From: Caprimulgus europaeus
Taxonomy: Eukaryota; Chordata; Aves; Caprimulgiformes; Caprimulgidae
Direction of reading: 5' to 3'
Length of the DNA: 64,000 bases
NCBI GenBank assembly: GCA_907165065.1
Contig: OU015524.1
Location: 42,925,295-42,989,294, forward strand
In this document: in pieces, positions 60,311 through 64,000 of the stretch
How the letters are laid out: each line of letters begins with the position of its first letter
How positions within the stretch are numbered: position 1 is the stretch's first letter
The notes under the pieces: model-generated
Databases searched by the model: none
The model's input: the letters and a program-made list of their open reading frames with translations, nothing else
Told to the model about the DNA's origin: nothing
Position numbers and translations under genes: made by a program

Positions 60311-63300
60311 AACGCCTCGCACTGTGGCCTTCATGTACAGGGCTTTTCTGTGAGATCGCCGCAGTGTGTGCAAGCCTTTGGCAACTAGTCCCATCATCCC
60401 AGGCGTGCCCAGCTGAGTGTCCTAGGTCATTGCATCCCTTCTGCTGAGGAAACAAGCTGGAGGGAGGAGAAAAAAAACAACAAACAACTGGAATGCTACA
60501 GGCACCTTCCCTTAGACAGGCCATGTCAGACAATCCTTCGAGCAGTGTGAGTAGAGACCCTGTAATTTCTGAATTGGTCAAGCCATAATAATAGGGTGTT
60601 TTTTCTCTATATTAAATGTTTCCATATCCCTGTTCTATAAATACAGTTGCAAAATACTAGGTGCAGCCAGTGCTATACATTTGCTAGGATTTGGAGTTCT
60701 TCCAATTTGGCCAGATAATGTCTGATGCCAGAGCTTTCTCAGGTAATTTTGAGGCACATGGATTCGCTAAGCAGGAACAAATATGACAAAGGGTCTCAGA
60801 TCTTTGCTACTCAGTGCAGAATAAAATTTTCACTCTGGAATCTTTTTAATTTAGGACATTTTAGGCCTACTAATGTTATTTAAAGGAGAAAGGCAGATGT
60901 GAATTGTACTCAAACCTGCTCTAACCAGTGAGTTTCCTGGAACTGTGAAAATTATTTTCTGTATTTGCTGGATTCTGAGTCTGTGACAAAATGGAAGTAG
61001 AGTGGAACTCTAGCCCATGAACAATGTTTGGAAGGACACCATAGGTTCCTGTGTTAGAGGTGCTCTAAGAGTATATACAGCTACCACTTTTCTGAACTTA
61101 ATTCTCAATTTGCCTGTTCCAGTTAATATCCATTGATTTCTTTGGAGTAATTTCTCATTTACAGTAGTATGTGGTCAGAATGTAGGGATATAGGAAAGAC
61201 TGCAAAAAGCATTTGGATAAATCAAAAAGCAAATAATGTATTTTGTTCAGTTCAGTGTTTTTTCAAGCTGATGTGGCTCAATCTGAAGCCACTATCAGTA
61301 AAAGGTGGCATCCACAGCCATGCTAGTCCTTGACTATTTTCTGTTCCCTTTATGTACCAAGTTCCAGTTTTGCTGCATTTCTTTCTTGAATTGTTTTGCT
61401 ACTTACAAAAGTCAATGAAGTGTTAAAAAGACAAGACTATCCAGATGTTGAAGCTCTTGACAACTAAATAGATCAGCTTGATTTTTTTTAAGAATAGATA
61501 CTGAGCAAGTCAGTCTGTTCTGTTGCCTTGCTCTGCTGAATGAGGACAGCTTTGCATGTGTGAGACTTTACTGCCTAAAAGGCAAGCTCTGCAGGGGATA
61601 GGTATGTAGCAGCATCTTCCTCTGACACATTTTGAGGAAAGTATATAAAAGGAGGGTCTGCACAGAGTAACTTATGGACTAAGAAACATTGTAAACCTGG
61701 GGAAAATCACATGATCTCTATTATCTTTTTTGTTTGTTTAATATTTATTATTTGTTTTTATTATTATTATTTATTCTCCATTTTCTGATACAAGATAATG
61801 AAGATTAGTGCAAGTATTTATCATAAATCTACTTTTCAGTAGGCTCTTCCTAGTGAGAGATGTTATCCGAGTAGGTTGCAGACCATACGGAGATAAGCAG
61901 TTTCACATGATACCTTCTCACTTACCCACCCGAGGAAAGTCCCTCAGGGTAAAGGATTTCTTGAGTATAAGGCACATAAATAACCACTAATCCAGAAAAA
62001 TTCTGCTGCCAATCCCACAGTTTTGTTTCAGGATTAGGTGTTCTGCTTAAGATTTCCCCCTCATTTTCCATCTCTCTGATTTCTGAAGTCCTTTTCCTTT
62101 TGCTTGCCTCTAGCCTCTCAATCTTTCTCCTAAAATAAGGAAGTAAGAACAAACTTTTTCTGTCTATTCTATGTCTCTACTTTGCAGGAGGACGAAGTGC
62201 AAAAGAAGAGAAGAGTTGGTGCCCTTCACTGCAGTTCCTTGAGGAAAGAGCTAAATGCTTTTTCATTGTCATAGAGCCTCTACTGTTGTTAATGCTGGGA
62301 CAGAGATCTCAGTTGCTGTGTATGAGGCTCATGTTTGGTACTTGATCAATAAAATTATTTGATTGCTAAAAGATCTTGATGAAATCACCAGCGGATTTGT
62401 GCTTTAAAGGTCTATAAATATAAAAATATAAATAAGTATTTGCAGCCAGGATAGGTTGTAGTCATAAGCTCGTATTCCAGCCCTGTTCAATTTTAGGCTA
62501 ATAGATTTGTTAATCTATGGAGTGCAACACATAAACATTATCCTTAAGAAAACCTCCTTTCTGTTCTGCTGGCTTTATACAATGGAATTTTCTATTTCTC
62601 ACCTGGGTTCTGCTGAACGATTAGCATTGGTAGAGTATTTTCTTTTATGCAAGTCCAAGAGTGAAGTCAGGCACTTGGGGGCCTTTTGGTTCAATTTTCT
62701 TCTTGTTCATAAAGTGAGAGAAGAGGGCCCATGTTCCTATGGGGGACTGGAGATTAAATTAGCATACTTTTAAAAATACACATTTTACCTGAAAATAACT
62801 TTGAAACTGAAGGTGTTGTCAGGACTTGTTCTTCACTTCTTTATTTTCAGAATTTGTGGAAAATACCAAACCATGTCATTTAGGCTGACAATTGTTCTGT
62901 TTCCTGAACTGAAGATAATGAAACAGTGGTAGGTGTTTGTAAAGCCTCTTCTGCAAGCTCGTTATGATATATGCAATAATTAGCTCTCCTGGGGATGTAC
63001 TTCCGAGCAGTCTGCACAAATGACTCATGCTGACTTCAGTGGGAGCTCCATGCAGGGAACTGCATCCCTTTTATATAATCATGGGAAAGAAAACCACTTA
63101 AGGAAAGCAACTTGACTCCGTAGATATAGCTGGCTGGTTTTATGTCATCCTCCCATTTTACTCACTGACATCGAATTCTGCCTGCTCTTGATGTTCTTTC
63201 GGAGATTCTTTCCTCCCACCTCTCCTGTAGTGTTTGATTTCCTCAGGCATCCTGGCCCATATTTTTCCTTTTAGGCACATCACCCTCGCTGATGATAGTA

Positions 63301-64000
63301 TCACCCCAGAGATCAAATCCTGGCATCTGTTGGTGTGAGAGAGCTGACTGCTGCTCTGTGTTTTGTTTAAGCCACAGCTTGCACAGGGCAGTTTGTGAGC
63401 CTGACATTTTGTGCATTGTACAAGCTACAGGTGAGTCACGGAGTCAAAGATTCATGGGACTCTTCCCAGTAACTTCAGTGGACTTTGACTCAAGCCTCCA
63501 GCACCCTTGACTGAAACAGGTAGTGTGTCTGCAGGAAAGCAGGCAGCCTGATGGACATCATTTACAGCTCTATGGTGTCATTGGCACTGATTTAGGCCAG
63601 TTATTAGTGAAACAATACTTTGCATGCCTGCAAAGCCTTTCCTGAGAGATGCCATACCGAGTCCAGCCCTGTCGCCCCTTTGTTCCATTATTCTCTCCCT
63701 GACAGTGGGGCTGGAAGAGCAGAAGCAGCAATAGGTAGATGTGGAGTAACCTATTTCTGCTACAATCTTTGCTGCTAAGCATTGGGCACTGGGATTGGTT
63801 TAGTCCATAAAGCATGGCACTTTTTGACCTTTTAGCATTTATTGTTAAAACATTCAACTTGGAGGAGGTGAAGTGCTTTACTAGAAATTGACTATCTGTC
63901 ATTTCTATAGAGAGAAATGGAAATACTAACAATGACTTCAAAGGTAGTACAGTAAAAGGCTGTTTACCCACAATACAACATTTCTGGAGTCATCCTGCAG
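60311..64000. other. Intergenic sequence, no gene seen
   Basis: No coding exon, RNA gene or clear element. AT-rich simple sequence lies at about 61727-61775. Two phrases near 63030-63046 ('tgacttcagtgggagc') and 63470-63485 ('aacttcagtggacttt') resemble a dispersed archosaur/turtle repeat motif, too short to assign. The - strand open frame at 63570-63971 (133 codons) is unrecognised and likely chance. Confidence 0.55.

Noticed and set aside
46151-64000. 5' exons of LYST, the expected next gene on this strand
   Set aside because: No open frame resembles the LYST N-terminus; the gene probably starts beyond the window.

Overview
This is a stretch of bird-like vertebrate nuclear DNA. The clues are a multi-exon gene with GT-AG introns, CR1 LINE fragments of several ages, a solo LTR of a type I know from bird genomes, sparse repeats overall, and no bacterial-style dense coding. 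The species and order cannot be read from the sequence. The LTR type makes me lean towards a neoavian bird, but that is an inference.

Positions 5471 to 44430 on the + strand hold 19 coding exons that read as one intact protein of 1185 residues plus stop. It is nidogen-1 (NID1, entactin), a basement-membrane glycoprotein, minus the first exon, which must lie upstream of the window. The exon order gives the nidogen layout: NIDO domain (exons 2-4), Ser/Thr-rich linker (exon 4), EGF1 (exon 5), G2F beta-barrel (exons 6-8), EGF2-5 (exons 9-12), one thyroglobulin type-1 module (exon 13), a YWTD beta-propeller (exons 14-19) and a C-terminal EGF6 (exon 20). A single thyroglobulin module and close agreement with remembered human NID1 separate it from NID2. 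All splice sites are GT-AG, and the reading phase closes at every junction. The 3' UTR probably runs to about 46150.

Positions 1 to 5470 are intron 1. The largest intron (12, about 9 kb) carries a 5'-truncated CR1 of about 0.9 kb with recognisable reverse-transcriptase sequence, plus an older CR1-like relic. Smaller CR1 pieces lie in introns 1, 9 and 16. Intron 6 holds a clean 113-bp tandem duplication.

Positions from about 46150 to 64000 are intergenic, with no gene I can support. They hold a diverged duplicated GC-richer tract near 47.6 kb, an unrecognised 180-codon ORF at 49605, a perfect 17-bp hairpin at 56766, a solo avian ERV LTR at 57304-57943, a CTCF-like motif in a small GC-rich island at 58.0-58.2 kb, and an ancient CR1 relic near 60 kb. 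In human the gene downstream of NID1 on the same strand is LYST; I found none of its coding exons here. No novel biological system is evident. The most informative points are protein-level: an extra RGD in EGF5, and no acidic tyrosine cluster in the linker.
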